Below are positions 44,834 to 52,958 of a stretch of DNA of 64,000 bases, in pieces. Position 1 is the stretch's first letter. Every line of letters begins with the position of its first letter. The position numbers and the translations under genes were made by a program. Under the pieces are notes generated by a model. It did no database searches. It saw only the letters and a program-made list of their open reading frames with translations, and was not told the DNA's origin. Source of the DNA: CAYWKS01 sp964458935 (GTDB taxonomy: Bacteria; Planctomycetota; Phycisphaerae; Phycisphaerales; Zrk34); NCBI GenBank assembly GCA_964458935.1, contig CAYWKS010000005.1:81220-145219 (forward strand), given 5' to 3'.

Positions 44834-45203
44834 CGTACTTCCTTTCCGGGATGCCCACCTGCCGTCGGGCAGGCGCCGCGCGGGTGGGCTACTCCCCGGG
44901 CGCCCAGGCAATCATGCCATCGACCAGGTGGGCCGCATGCTGCACGACAGAACCGCGCACGAGTGGAAATCCTGTTGCGCCTGGATGCGATGTAGCGTCT
45001 GTAACGATTGTGCCTGCTGCGCAAGGGCGGCGATCTACCGCGTGGCCGCGCTCGCGGGGTCGCATGGTCGATACTGAATGGCGCAGGGGCGCGCATCGTT
45101 CGGCGACGCGCCGGGTGCCGAATGCGGGCATCGCCCGTGCAGTGGCCAGATGCGTAGCATGGACAGCGATAGAACCGGCTGGCCCGGCCGAAGGAGACCC
45201 GAG
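44834..45203. other. Divergent intergenic region between FeeM copy 2 and a secreted protein
   Basis: No gene is supported. The region must hold promoters for both the - strand acyltransferase and the + strand secreted protein. On the - side AAGGAAG lies just before the ATG at 44833, and on the + side AAGGAGA (45191-45197) precedes the ATG at 45204. The part near 44990-45015 (TGTAACGATTGTGCC) is the only AT-richer patch. No clear inverted repeat was found. Confidence 0.4.
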
Positions 45204-47432
45204 ATGATCCACGCGTCAGCGGTGGCGCGGTTATGCCTGATTGCCGCGGCCGTGGTAGCCACGACCGCCGTCCGTGCCGAGCATGTCGAGCCCGTTGCCG
45301 ACTCGCCGGCGGACCAGCCCGTGACCGCCGGGCGGGGACCCGTCCCAGAGCTTCTGCGTCAGCTCGATCGCCAGGGACGCCTGGCGGGCAATGTCGGCGA
45401 CATCTACGACAACCGCGATCGCGGGCACTCTATGCTCCCGCTCAAGCAGTTCCCGCAGCTTCACCGCGTGGTCTACAGCGAGGCCGATCGCCAACATCAT
45501 CGGGACTGGGCGCTGCCGAATCGCATCCGGCCCGGCGTGGTCGTCGGCAACTCCTCGACGTCGGCCGCGCCGTCGCGGCAGGGCAGCAACCCCCGCACGC
45601 TTCTCGTTCGACGGGGCGGGCTGCGCTTCGCCTGGACCCAGTACCTCAACAACAACCTCTACGTCTATCCGGAACACCGCGATTACGAACCGGGCCCGTT
45701 CGCCATCGATGACGCCGGCGACTGGTACCACGCGCACACGCCTTACGTCCTGATCAGCCGCGGGTCCTCCGGCTCGGACCAGCCGCTCGTTCGCGCGGTC
45801 TTCTGGTCGTTGGCGGCGATGCGACCCGCGGTCAAGCAGCGGCTGACCGACGAACACCTGCTCATGGCGACCGTGCAGATGCTGTTGCGTCGCTCCCAGC
45901 GCCACGTCACCAGCGACGGCGCGTACCTCGATGCCGCGACCCATCCGCCGGTCTTCGACGCCGATCAGCTCGACGTCGGGCAGATGGTCATGCGTGCGCA
46001 CCGCTTGTCGCCCGACCGGCTGCCGCCGCTCGCGAGCATGCGGATCATGGACGAGAGCGCATCGCGGTTGAATCGCGACTACTGGCTGCCGCAGCAGCCC
46101 GAGCGTTGGGGGCAGACGCCCGGGGCGATCAGCCGCGTCTTCCGCGGCCCGCGACCGCATTACGAACTGGTCATCGACCTGAGCAACAGCTACGACGCCG
46201 ACGATCGGTCGCTGCGGTTCGAGTGGCGCCTGCTGTCGGGTGATCGCGCGCTGGTGGAGATCGAACGCCTGACGCCGACGGGCAGCCGTGCGCGGATGCG
46301 GGTGGCGTTCCACAACGACCCGATCGATGCGTCGGATGGCTCGGGCGTGCAGACCCGCCGCGTGGACATCGCCTGCTTCGCGCACAACGGGGTGCACTAC
46401 TCGCCGCCGTCCATCGTCTCGATCTACATGCCGCCCCAGTTGCGCCACACCGTCGCGGACGACGGTCGCGTTATCGAGATCGGGTCGGGTGCGTTCGCTT
46501 CGGCGCTGCGGCCGCCGCGCTCGCTCGACGAGGTCATCAACGGCGATGGCTATGTCGGCGACTGGCCCGGCCTCGCGGGTTGGTTCCTCGGCGATACCGA
46601 TACGGCGGCCCTGCCGGCGTCGGCTCTGTCGCCCTCGCGGCGGGCCCAACTGGAGGATATCCGTCAGCAACTCGCCGATCCGTTGGAGGACCTGCATCAC
46701 CGACGCGACGCGCTGCGTCGGGCTCAGGCTGACTGGCAGGACGCCCGCGACCCGCAACGAAAGGCCGCGCTCCGCACCCGCCACGATACGGCGCAGCGCA
46801 TGGTCGAGATGGCCGACCGGCGGCTTTGTCGCATGCTGTACGCCTGGCGCGGGCAGGGGGGCGAGTCCGCGTGCGCCTTGTTCATTGACTCGCTCCGCGA
46901 GCTCCGCGACGACCCGGAGTTCTTCACGCGGCGGCAGGGCGCTCTGCCCGGTTTGTCACACCGCGCCCTGGCGCTTCGCGATCGGCTGGTCGACCTGGGC
47001 ATCCTCACGCAAGTCGATGGGCGGTGGCGCGTGCGATCGGTCGGCCCGGGTGACAGACCGATCGCCGAGCGCGCCACGGTCTTTGAGCGTAATCAACTGG
47101 CGGCGTTCCACGAACACATTCTGGCGGAGGTGTGCGACGCGGGCCTGAAGTTGCCCGAGCTGATGGTGGGCGATCGGCGGGTGTCCCTGCCGCATTGCTG
47201 GCGCAACGTCTACCACTACGACGATGCGGGTGAGATGACCGGCTGGACGCGGTACTCCGATGCATCACGATGGCATTTCAATGCGGTGGGGCAGTTGCTG
47301 GTCGAAGGCGACCCCGACGGCGGCCCGCCGGTCAACGTCCGATATGTACCCGACGGCGAGAACGTCTGGTCGCAACGATTGCGCATGGTTGCGCCGGATG
47401 TTGTCATGCCGGATGACCGGTCCGCCGATTAA
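45204..47432 (+). CDS. Large secreted protein of unknown function
   Basis: 742 residues from the ATG at 45204, where AAGGAGA and a signal peptide agree (MIHASAVARLCLIAAAVVAT, cleavage after VRA). I recognise no family. Visible parts are a mixed alpha/beta region rich in Tyr, Arg and Asp to about residue 400 (LRFAWTQYLNNNLYVYPEH, YELVIDLSNSYDADD), then a charged helical, coiled-coil-like segment near 470-550 (LEDLHHRRDALRRAQADW), and a C-terminal part with GEMTGWTRYSDASRWHFN near residue 685. It faces the divergent acyltransferase and stands first in a + strand run that includes FHA and secretin genes. It may be an envelope or cell-surface protein typical of Planctomycetes. Confidence 0.75.
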   Translation: MIHASAVARLCLIAAAVVATTAVRAEHVEPVADSPADQPVTAGRGPVPELLRQLDRQGRLAGNVGDIYDNRDRGHSMLPLKQFPQLHRVVYSEADRQHHRDWALPNRIRPGVVVGNSSTSAAPSRQGSNPRTLLVRRGGLRFAWTQYLNNNLYVYPEHRDYEPGPFAIDDAGDWYHAHTPYVLISRGSSGSDQPLVRAVFWSLAAMRPAVKQRLTDEHLLMATVQMLLRRSQRHVTSDGAYLDAATHPPVFDADQLDVGQMVMRAHRLSPDRLPPLASMRIMDESASRLNRDYWLPQQPERWGQTPGAISRVFRGPRPHYELVIDLSNSYDADDRSLRFEWRLLSGDRALVEIERLTPTGSRARMRVAFHNDPIDASDGSGVQTRRVDIACFAHNGVHYSPPSIVSIYMPPQLRHTVADDGRVIEIGSGAFASALRPPRSLDEVINGDGYVGDWPGLAGWFLGDTDTAALPASALSPSRRAQLEDIRQQLADPLEDLHHRRDALRRAQADWQDARDPQRKAALRTRHDTAQRMVEMADRRLCRMLYAWRGQGGESACALFIDSLRELRDDPEFFTRRQGALPGLSHRALALRDRLVDLGILTQVDGRWRVRSVGPGDRPIAERATVFERNQLAAFHEHILAEVCDAGLKLPELMVGDRRVSLPHCWRNVYHYDDAGEMTGWTRYSDASRWHFNAVGQLLVEGDPDGGPPVNVRYVPDGENVWSQRLRMVAPDVVMPDDRSAD

Positions 47433-47509
47433 TAAGTTGCGTCGGCTCGCCTAGCATGTACTGTTGAATCATCGGCCGGTTGTATGACCGATGCTGTAGG
47501 GATGGGAAG

Positions 47510-49273
47510 ATGTTGGACAGGCTAAGTTTCCAGGTCTTATCTGGCGACAACCCGGGGCGACGGATTCACGTGCAGTCACCGCGGATCGAGTTCGGTCGGT
47601 CGTCGCGCAGCATCGCCTTGAACGACTCGCGCGTATCGCGCCGTCACGCGGTCGTGGAACTCAGCCACGGTCACTGGTGGGTCAGGGACCTGGGCTCGCA
47701 GCATGGCACGCAGCTCAACGGGGAACCGATCTTCAAGCCGGTCAGGCTCGGCGACGGTGACGAGTTGCGTCTGGGTCGGGTGCTTCTGGCCGTCCGCCTG
47801 GAACAGGGCCCGGCGACGACGGTGCCGGATGCCCAGCCGCGGCCCGCGGACCGGTCGGAGGGCCGCGAGCCGGCGATCCCATCAGCGCCTTCGCCGTCTC
47901 GGCGTCCGCAGCCGGGCGCCACGTCGGGGTCCGCCGGCGCCGGCCCGCGGCTGAAGCTGCAGGGCCGATGCCGATCGCGCCGCCACGGGATCGAGCGCCG
48001 CCGCGTCCTCATCGCCGAGAGCGACGAACTCATCGGGCGCGCCGCGCCGCACCTCCGCCTCTACCACGCGAGCGTGGCGCGTTGCCACGTCCGCGTCTGG
48101 CCACAGGGCGAGCACTGGTACATCGAGGACCTGGGGTCGAGTTGGGGCACCACGGTCAACGATGTCCCCCTCGACGCGCCCCGCCCGCTGCGGGAGGGGG
48201 ACCATGTGGCCATCGGCCGCGTCCGGCTCACGGTCGAGCAGGCACTGCCCGCCACGGCCTTCGCCACGACCGATGCCCCCGCCCCGCCGGGGTGGCGTCG
48301 CCGGCTACACACCGCGCCGGCCATCGATCGAGCCGACGATGCAGCCGAACGGTCCGAGAAGCCCGATCCCCCGATGCCGCGGATCGAAGTGCCAGCCGAT
48401 GTGGACGCGACAACCTCTCCCGAGGCTCGAACCGGCGCCGACGACGCACCCTCGTCGGGCGCACCCGGAGTCGAAGAGCCACGCCACGACAAGGCCGGCG
48501 AACCCGCCGCCGCGTCCGACGTATCAGTTCAAGACTGTGGGGCGGTCGAAATGCCGGCATCGCCCGATAACCGCGTGGCGTATGAGCCTTCGCCGCGAGC
48601 CGCCGGTGACCCCGACCCGGATGAATGGGCCGATGATGCGGCCGGGCAAGAACGCGACGACCAGCAACCCAGTCTGTTCGAAGACGTGATGCCCGATCCC
48701 GAAGCACAAGGCGGCGATCACGACGCGCCCCGTCCCGCGGAGGATGATGCGTCCCGCCACGATATACAGTCTCACGATGCACCGGCCGATACCAGTGATG
48801 CGGCGTTACCGGCCTCAGCCCAGGACTCGGATCAGGCAAGCTCAATGAGTGACAGCGATGTATCCATACGATGGCGGGAGGCGCGGGCCCGGGGGGGCGA
48901 TGCGCACGGGGCGGCCGATGCCGAGGCCCGCTCCGGCGAGCCTTCATCCTCGTCATCCCGGGGCCCGGAACACAGCGCCGTGCGTGATGCCGCCGCCTCC
49001 ATCGAGTCCGCTCGCGCGCTGATGCACAAGGACCCGCCGCCTGAGGACGCCAACCCGGTGACCAGCCTTGTGCCGCGGTCCATGAGCAGCCTGACCAACA
49101 GCCGCGATCCGCTGCTGCAGAACATGAACGCGGTCTTTCCCCACATGGCGGACTACGGCAACGGCCGCCACCCCGCCCGGCCCATGCACCCGTTCGACCC
49201 GCGCCGGGCACGTCACCGCGGCTACCACCACCGCTCGTTCCTGAAGCGCATCCTCGACAACCTGCTGCGCTGA
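47510..49273 (+). CDS. Protein with two FHA domains and a long acidic tail
   Basis: 587 residues from the ATG at 47510. FHA domain 1 spans about residues 5-100 with IEFGRSSRSIALNDSRVSRRHAVV and WWVRDLGSQHGTQLNG. FHA domain 2 spans about 150-250 with ELIGRAAPHLRLYHASVARCH and WYIEDLGSSWGTTVNDVPLD. Both keep the G-R, S-R/A-R-x-H and G-x-x-x-N landmarks of phosphothreonine binding, though in domain 2 the Ser-Arg pair is changed to Val-Ala-Arg. Residues about 270-540 are Asp/Ala/Pro-rich and probably disordered, ending in a short basic part (HHRSFLKRILDNLLR). It is likely a cytoplasmic phosphoprotein reader, but no Ser/Thr kinase is seen nearby. Confidence 0.85.
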   Translation: MLDRLSFQVLSGDNPGRRIHVQSPRIEFGRSSRSIALNDSRVSRRHAVVELSHGHWWVRDLGSQHGTQLNGEPIFKPVRLGDGDELRLGRVLLAVRLEQGPATTVPDAQPRPADRSEGREPAIPSAPSPSRRPQPGATSGSAGAGPRLKLQGRCRSRRHGIERRRVLIAESDELIGRAAPHLRLYHASVARCHVRVWPQGEHWYIEDLGSSWGTTVNDVPLDAPRPLREGDHVAIGRVRLTVEQALPATAFATTDAPAPPGWRRRLHTAPAIDRADDAAERSEKPDPPMPRIEVPADVDATTSPEARTGADDAPSSGAPGVEEPRHDKAGEPAAASDVSVQDCGAVEMPASPDNRVAYEPSPRAAGDPDPDEWADDAAGQERDDQQPSLFEDVMPDPEAQGGDHDAPRPAEDDASRHDIQSHDAPADTSDAALPASAQDSDQASSMSDSDVSIRWREARARGGDAHGAADAEARSGEPSSSSSRGPEHSAVRDAAASIESARALMHKDPPPEDANPVTSLVPRSMSSLTNSRDPLLQNMNAVFPHMADYGNGRHPARPMHPFDPRRARHRGYHHRSFLKRILDNLLR

Positions 49274-49576
49274 CCCGGTCGCGTGCGACGGCTTGCATCG
49301 CACCACCTCCCCCTCACATCCAGCACCTTGACCGGCCGCCAGGCCGCTGATATCGCCGCGCCCTCTCTTTGCAGGCGGTGCTGAATATCAGTCAATGCCT
49401 GAGCCACAATGGGTAATAATCTGATTGTTTCGCGGCGGGCCGTGGGGTAGCTTTTGACATGTGGGCGTGACCTTCGCGCCCTGCCTTGGGCTGCCGCCCG
49501 CCGGCTCGTTGTCGGGACGAGCCGTAACCAAGAAGTACCCATAAGACGGCCCGCTTAGTCTGCAGGGGGATGAATG
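49274..49576 (+). other. Intergenic region with a hairpin
   Basis: No gene is supported. GGCTCGT (49503-49509) and ACGAGCC (49517-49523) form a seven-pair hairpin with a seven-base loop, about 50 bases before the gene at 49577. No T-run follows, so it is not a standard terminator. It may act on the downstream mRNA or be chance in GC-rich DNA. AT-rich bases near 49405-49425 may hold a promoter. Confidence 0.35.
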
Positions 49577-49939
49577 ATGATACGGCTTCACACCATCGCA
49601 ATCGCGGCATTCCTGGCGATTGGAGCGTCTCAGGCGATCGCGGCGAACGGCACCACCTCATCGGGCGACCGCGCGGGGGCGCAGGTCGGCCAGCCTTCGC
49701 CCGAGATCAAGCCGGCCGCCGCCACGCCGTTTGCTCCCGGTGATGGCGCGCCCTTGGGGGACTTCGACTTCAAGAACGCAGACCATGCGTTCTCGCTGGG
49801 TGACGCCGCGGTGACCGAGGACCAAAGCGTCCTCGTGCCGCTGCCGGCCACGGCCGGGGCGGGGATGGCGCTGCTGGCCTGCTACGCTTGGGGCAGCGCC
49901 TGCCGGCGCTGGCGGCGGCAACAGATGCCCGAGTCCTGA
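49577..49939 (+). CDS. Small secreted protein with a VPLP-type sorting tail
   Basis: 120 residues (or 121 from 49574) with GGGGG before the start. A signal peptide (MIRLHTIAIAAFLAIGASQA) leads to only about 60 mature residues, rich in Gly, Pro and Ala. The tail is VPLPATAGAGMALLACYAWG, then a basic end with RRWRRQQ. This is the plan of a PEP-CTERM protein with a VPLP motif in place of VPEP, reduced to almost nothing but signals. It stands between the FHA gene and the secretin gene. It has a Cys in each hydrophobic region of the tail, which is uncommon. Confidence 0.7.
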   Translation: MIRLHTIAIAAFLAIGASQAIAANGTTSSGDRAGAQVGQPSPEIKPAAATPFAPGDGAPLGDFDFKNADHAFSLGDAAVTEDQSVLVPLPATAGAGMALLACYAWGSACRRWRRQQMPES

Positions 49940-50069
49940 GAATCCGCATCCTTTTCCCCACTTCACACTGAAGTCGGCCCCCTCGCGAGGCCGATAGTCT
50001 CACCAAGTCATACGGGAAGCGACCGATCCGATTCGGTCAGGGGACGCTCCAACCTTGGGAGGCCATATC

Positions 50070-51395
50070 GTGTTCAAGCTACGTCTACATGTGCTGCCCG
50101 TTGCCCTGGCGGTGATCTGCCTGGCAACGATGCCGGCGTTCGGCGACCTCGACCTCGAGGGTAAGACCGTCACCAACGTCTTCTTGAGCACCGACCTGGC
50201 GCAGGCGCTGTCCGATATCTCGCAGCAGGTCGACGTGCCCATCCTCGTCGGGTCCGACGTCGAAGGCACCGTCTCCATCGAACTCGACGAGACACCGCTG
50301 CCCAAGGCGCTGAGCATGCTGCTGGCCTCCGGCGGCTACGTCTGGCGCGAGATGGACGGCTACGTGCTCGTCGGATCGTCGGACACCGAGAGCCCGCTGT
50401 TCGCCGGGCTGAGCGAGACCCGCCGGATCAAGCTGAGCAACACCAGCGCCGAGGAGGCGTTGAACATGCTCTCGCCGGCGCTGCGGAAGTACGTCACCGC
50501 CGACGCCCAACTCAATCGCCTGGTCGTCACCGCTCCGCCGCCCATCGCCGATCGCATCGCCGACGACATCGTCGACATCGACGAGCCGGCGCAGCACGTG
50601 CTGCTCGAAGCCCGCGTGGTGGTGCTCGAACGCGACGCGTTGCTGGACCTCGGCGTCGAGTGGGACTTCCCCACCGTCCAGACCGGCACGGTCAACCTCG
50701 ACGTGCTCAACCAGGACTTCCCCTGGGCGATCTCGGTGGGCATGACGCCCGGCCTGCAGTTCAGCAACTCCCTCATGCTCGCCCTGAACTTCCTCGAACA
50801 GAACGAAGAGGCGAGCATCGTCTCGCATCCGCAGTTGACCGTCCGCGACGGCCAGCAGGCCAACATGGGCGTCATCACCGAGGAGTACTTCCAGATCGAG
50901 ACGCAGGAATCGATCGACCTGGAGGTGATCGACTCGGGCACCCGGTTGAGCATCCTCCCCCGCATCGGCGACAACGGCAAAGTCACGCTCACCATGGACA
51001 TCGAGGTTTCGGACGTCGTCGGCCGCAGTCAGTCTGATGCCGCCGGTGACAACCTGCCGGTCGTGACCCGCCGCACCGCCCAGAGCACGGTCCAGATCGT
51101 CAGTGGCGGCACCGCCGCGATCTCCGGGCTCATGGAAAGCCGCACCGACATCCTCAACCGTCAGGTGCCCGGCGCCTCGGACCTGCCGCTGATCGGCGGC
51201 GGGTTCAACAATGACGCGTCCGCCCGCTCGTCCAAGCAACTGGCCGTGTTCATCACCGCGACGATCGTTGAGCAGCCCAGTCCCCGGCAGCCGTCGGAGG
51301 TTTCGTACCCGCCCGTCGACGAGGAAGCGTTCCGCGCCGAACTGCGGGCTGTCCTCGCCGCCGATCATCCTGAGCAAGAGGGAACCCACCCATGA
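50070..51395 (+). CDS. Stand-alone secretin-family protein
   Basis: 441 residues from a GTG at 50070 with GGGAGG at 50057-50062; the TTG at 50055 would overlap that site. A signal peptide (FKLRLHVLPVALAVICLATM, cleavage after AFG) is followed by an STN/N0-N1-like part (ALSDISQQVDVPILVGSDVE, ALSMLLASGGYVWREMDGYV), a linker with LNRLVVTAPPPIADRIADDI, and the secretin beta domain with ASIVSHPQLTVRDGQQANMG and GGTAAISGLMESRTDILNRQ. This fits type II/III secretion or PilQ-type outer-membrane channels, but it is shorter than the usual 600 residues and no other secretion gene is seen. The stop overlaps the ATG of a lipoprotein gene. Confidence 0.85.
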   Translation: MFKLRLHVLPVALAVICLATMPAFGDLDLEGKTVTNVFLSTDLAQALSDISQQVDVPILVGSDVEGTVSIELDETPLPKALSMLLASGGYVWREMDGYVLVGSSDTESPLFAGLSETRRIKLSNTSAEEALNMLSPALRKYVTADAQLNRLVVTAPPPIADRIADDIVDIDEPAQHVLLEARVVVLERDALLDLGVEWDFPTVQTGTVNLDVLNQDFPWAISVGMTPGLQFSNSLMLALNFLEQNEEASIVSHPQLTVRDGQQANMGVITEEYFQIETQESIDLEVIDSGTRLSILPRIGDNGKVTLTMDIEVSDVVGRSQSDAAGDNLPVVTRRTAQSTVQIVSGGTAAISGLMESRTDILNRQVPGASDLPLIGGGFNNDASARSSKQLAVFITATIVEQPSPRQPSEVSYPPVDEEAFRAELRAVLAADHPEQEGTHP

Positions 51396-51772
51396 CCACG
51401 ACGCACCCCAACCGAACACCGCGCCCGCTGCGCGCCATGCTGATATTTGTCGGCCTGATGCTCCTCGCGGGCTGCGGGAACCAGACCCAGCCGCTGACCG
51501 TTGATCCGTTCATGGTGCCGGAGAAGGCCGAGCTCGACGCGGAGTTGGTCGTGAAGACCATGCGGCAAGCGGGCTTCTCGGACGAGCAGATCCTCGACCA
51601 CGGCCCGGCGTGCCGCAACGCCCTGGCGACCGCGGGCGGCGTCCGCATGCGTGACAAGGAGTTCACGCTCGCGATGTTCATGATCCGCAGCAACGAGGTC
51701 TATGGCGTGGCGGTCAATCGCGGGGCATTCCACTTCCCGCTCGATGGCGCGTCGCACGACTCGGACAACTAG
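51392..51772 (+). CDS. Small lipoprotein coupled to the secretin
   Basis: 126 residues from an ATGA overlap with the secretin stop. The N-terminal helix MLIFVGLMLLAGCGNQ carries a lipobox (LAGC), so the mature protein would start at a lipidated Cys near residue 28. The rest has no known domain. Tight coupling suggests a pilotin-like or accessory role for the secretin, but this is inference from position and lipid anchor only. It ends before a terminator at 51871. Confidence 0.75.
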   Translation: MTTTHPNRTPRPLRAMLIFVGLMLLAGCGNQTQPLTVDPFMVPEKAELDAELVVKTMRQAGFSDEQILDHGPACRNALATAGGVRMRDKEFTLAMFMIRSNEVYGVAVNRGAFHFPLDGASHDSDN

Positions 51773-52115
51773 GCAAGCGGGGCGAAGTGGTGAAGCCCTG
51801 ATTTCGCCGATGCGCCCGAAGACCCGGCGGATTCCACCGGATACTGCGCGATAGCTTGCAGGCATGAACGCCGGCCACCGTCACATGACGGTGGCCGGTT
51901 TTCTTAGGTCCGATCGCCTGGGCGGGCCACGCCGAAGCACGTCCAGATCACCTTATCATCCAATAGCTTGCGCAGACCGCTGGTGAGAATGACTACCCCG
52001 AATCCGTAGGATTACCAGTAGCCGATGCTCCCGCCAGATGTGACAATTCTTAGGTTGGAAAGATGACCCGGGGTCGAATGTGGAACTGTCTGCAGGCTGT
52101 GGGAGCAAAGTTGGT
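51773..52115 (+). other. Intergenic region before a PEP-CTERM-type gene
   Basis: No gene is supported. It holds the terminator at 51871-51905, two direct copies of TTCTTAGGT (51901-51909 and 52047-52055), and a small hairpin of AATCC (52001-52005) with GGATT (52009-52013). The part after 51940 is richer in A and T and should contain the promoter for the gene at 52116. None of these is matched to a known regulator. Confidence 0.4.
51871..51905 (+). terminator. Intrinsic terminator after the secretin-lipoprotein genes
   Basis: A 13-base-pair perfect stem (51871-51883 with 51886-51898; CCGGCCACCG on the left, CGGTGGCCGG on the right) with a very small loop, followed by TTTTCTT. It is about 100 bases after the lipoprotein stop. 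Confidence 0.85.
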
Positions 52116-52928
52116 ATGCTCAGTACGCGCCAGGCATGTTGGTCAGTGGCCATTGCGGTCACGACGATATTCGTCGCCGCCGCGGTGTCGCATGCGGGCA
52201 CCGTCCTGGTCACAGGTCCGCACCTCAACGATTCGCGGTCGATCGGTGACGGTTTAGTCGTCGACAAGGGGCAGTCCCCCGGCCAGGGCCAAGGACAAGG
52301 CAAGGGCAAGGGCAAGGGCAAGGGCAAAGGCAAAGGCAAGGGGCCGGGTGGCGGCGACTCCGCGAACAAGCTCGACACATTCCAGATTGACTGGGATATC
52401 ACCTTCGATCCGTCGACGCTGATCTGGACGTATCAATACACCTTCAGCGGCATCGAGCAGGGCGTCAGCCATTTCAATCTCCAGGTCAGCGACACCTTCA
52501 CGCAGGCGAACATCCTCGCCTTGCGCGATGAGGACGGCGCCAACATCACCGACCAGTTCGCGCAGGAAGAGCTCGAACCCAGGGATTTCGACGACGAAGA
52601 CGGCAATCTCAAGTATTACGGGATCAAGTTCGAGTTTTCCGACGGCGATGACCTGCCGGGCTTCAAACTCCAGACGACCCGCTCGCCGGTGTGGGGCGAC
52701 TTCGAGGTGAAGAAGGGCACCGCCTACGCCTACAACACGGGGATCTTCCAGGACCCGCCGATGGACGGTGTCGATCGAAGCGACTTCCTCGCGTGGATTC
52801 CCACACCCGATACGATCGAGGACCCGATGAAGCCGATCCCGCTGCCCACGACGACCTCGGCGTTCCTCGTGCTGTTCGCCGGGTGGGCCCTGCGTCGTCG
52901 TCGTCCGAGCGCGGCCCAGAGGCACTGA
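52116..52928 (+). CDS. Secreted Gly-Lys-repeat protein with PLPT-type sorting tail
   Basis: 270 residues from the ATG at 52116, with GGGAG upstream. The signal peptide is RQACWSVAIAVTTIFVAAAV with cleavage after SHA. Residues 56-75 are ten Gly-Gln or Gly-Lys pairs, giving a strongly basic, flexible stretch. The following domain (FQIDWDITFDPSTLIWTYQY, YYGIKFEFSDGDDLPGFKL) looks all-beta, as often in PEP-CTERM proteins. The tail has IPLPTTTSAFLVLFAGWALRRR followed by a basic end. The Pro motif is PLP rather than PEP. It is convergent with FeeM copy 3, 30 bases on. Confidence 0.8.
   Translation: MLSTRQACWSVAIAVTTIFVAAAVSHAGTVLVTGPHLNDSRSIGDGLVVDKGQSPGQGQGQGKGKGKGKGKGKGKGPGGGDSANKLDTFQIDWDITFDPSTLIWTYQYTFSGIEQGVSHFNLQVSDTFTQANILALRDEDGANITDQFAQEELEPRDFDDEDGNLKYYGIKFEFSDGDDLPGFKLQTTRSPVWGDFEVKKGTAYAYNTGIFQDPPMDGVDRSDFLAWIPTPDTIEDPMKPIPLPTTTSAFLVLFAGWALRRRRPSAAQRH
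52281..52340 (+). repeat. In-frame hexanucleotide tandem repeat (Gly-Gln/Gly-Lys)
   Basis: Ten six-base units, GGCCAG-like at the start and GGCAAG or GGCAAA later, in frame within the gene at 52116. Unit changes of six bases keep the frame, so slippage would change only the number of Gly-Lys pairs. Confidence 0.9.
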
Positions 52929-52958
52929 CGCATCGACCGCCCCCGATCACTTCAACAT

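Noticed and set aside
45231..46784. 517-codon open frame on the - strand
   Set aside because: It lies inside the secreted-protein gene that has a strong ribosome site and a signal peptide; the antisense product has no recognisable feature.
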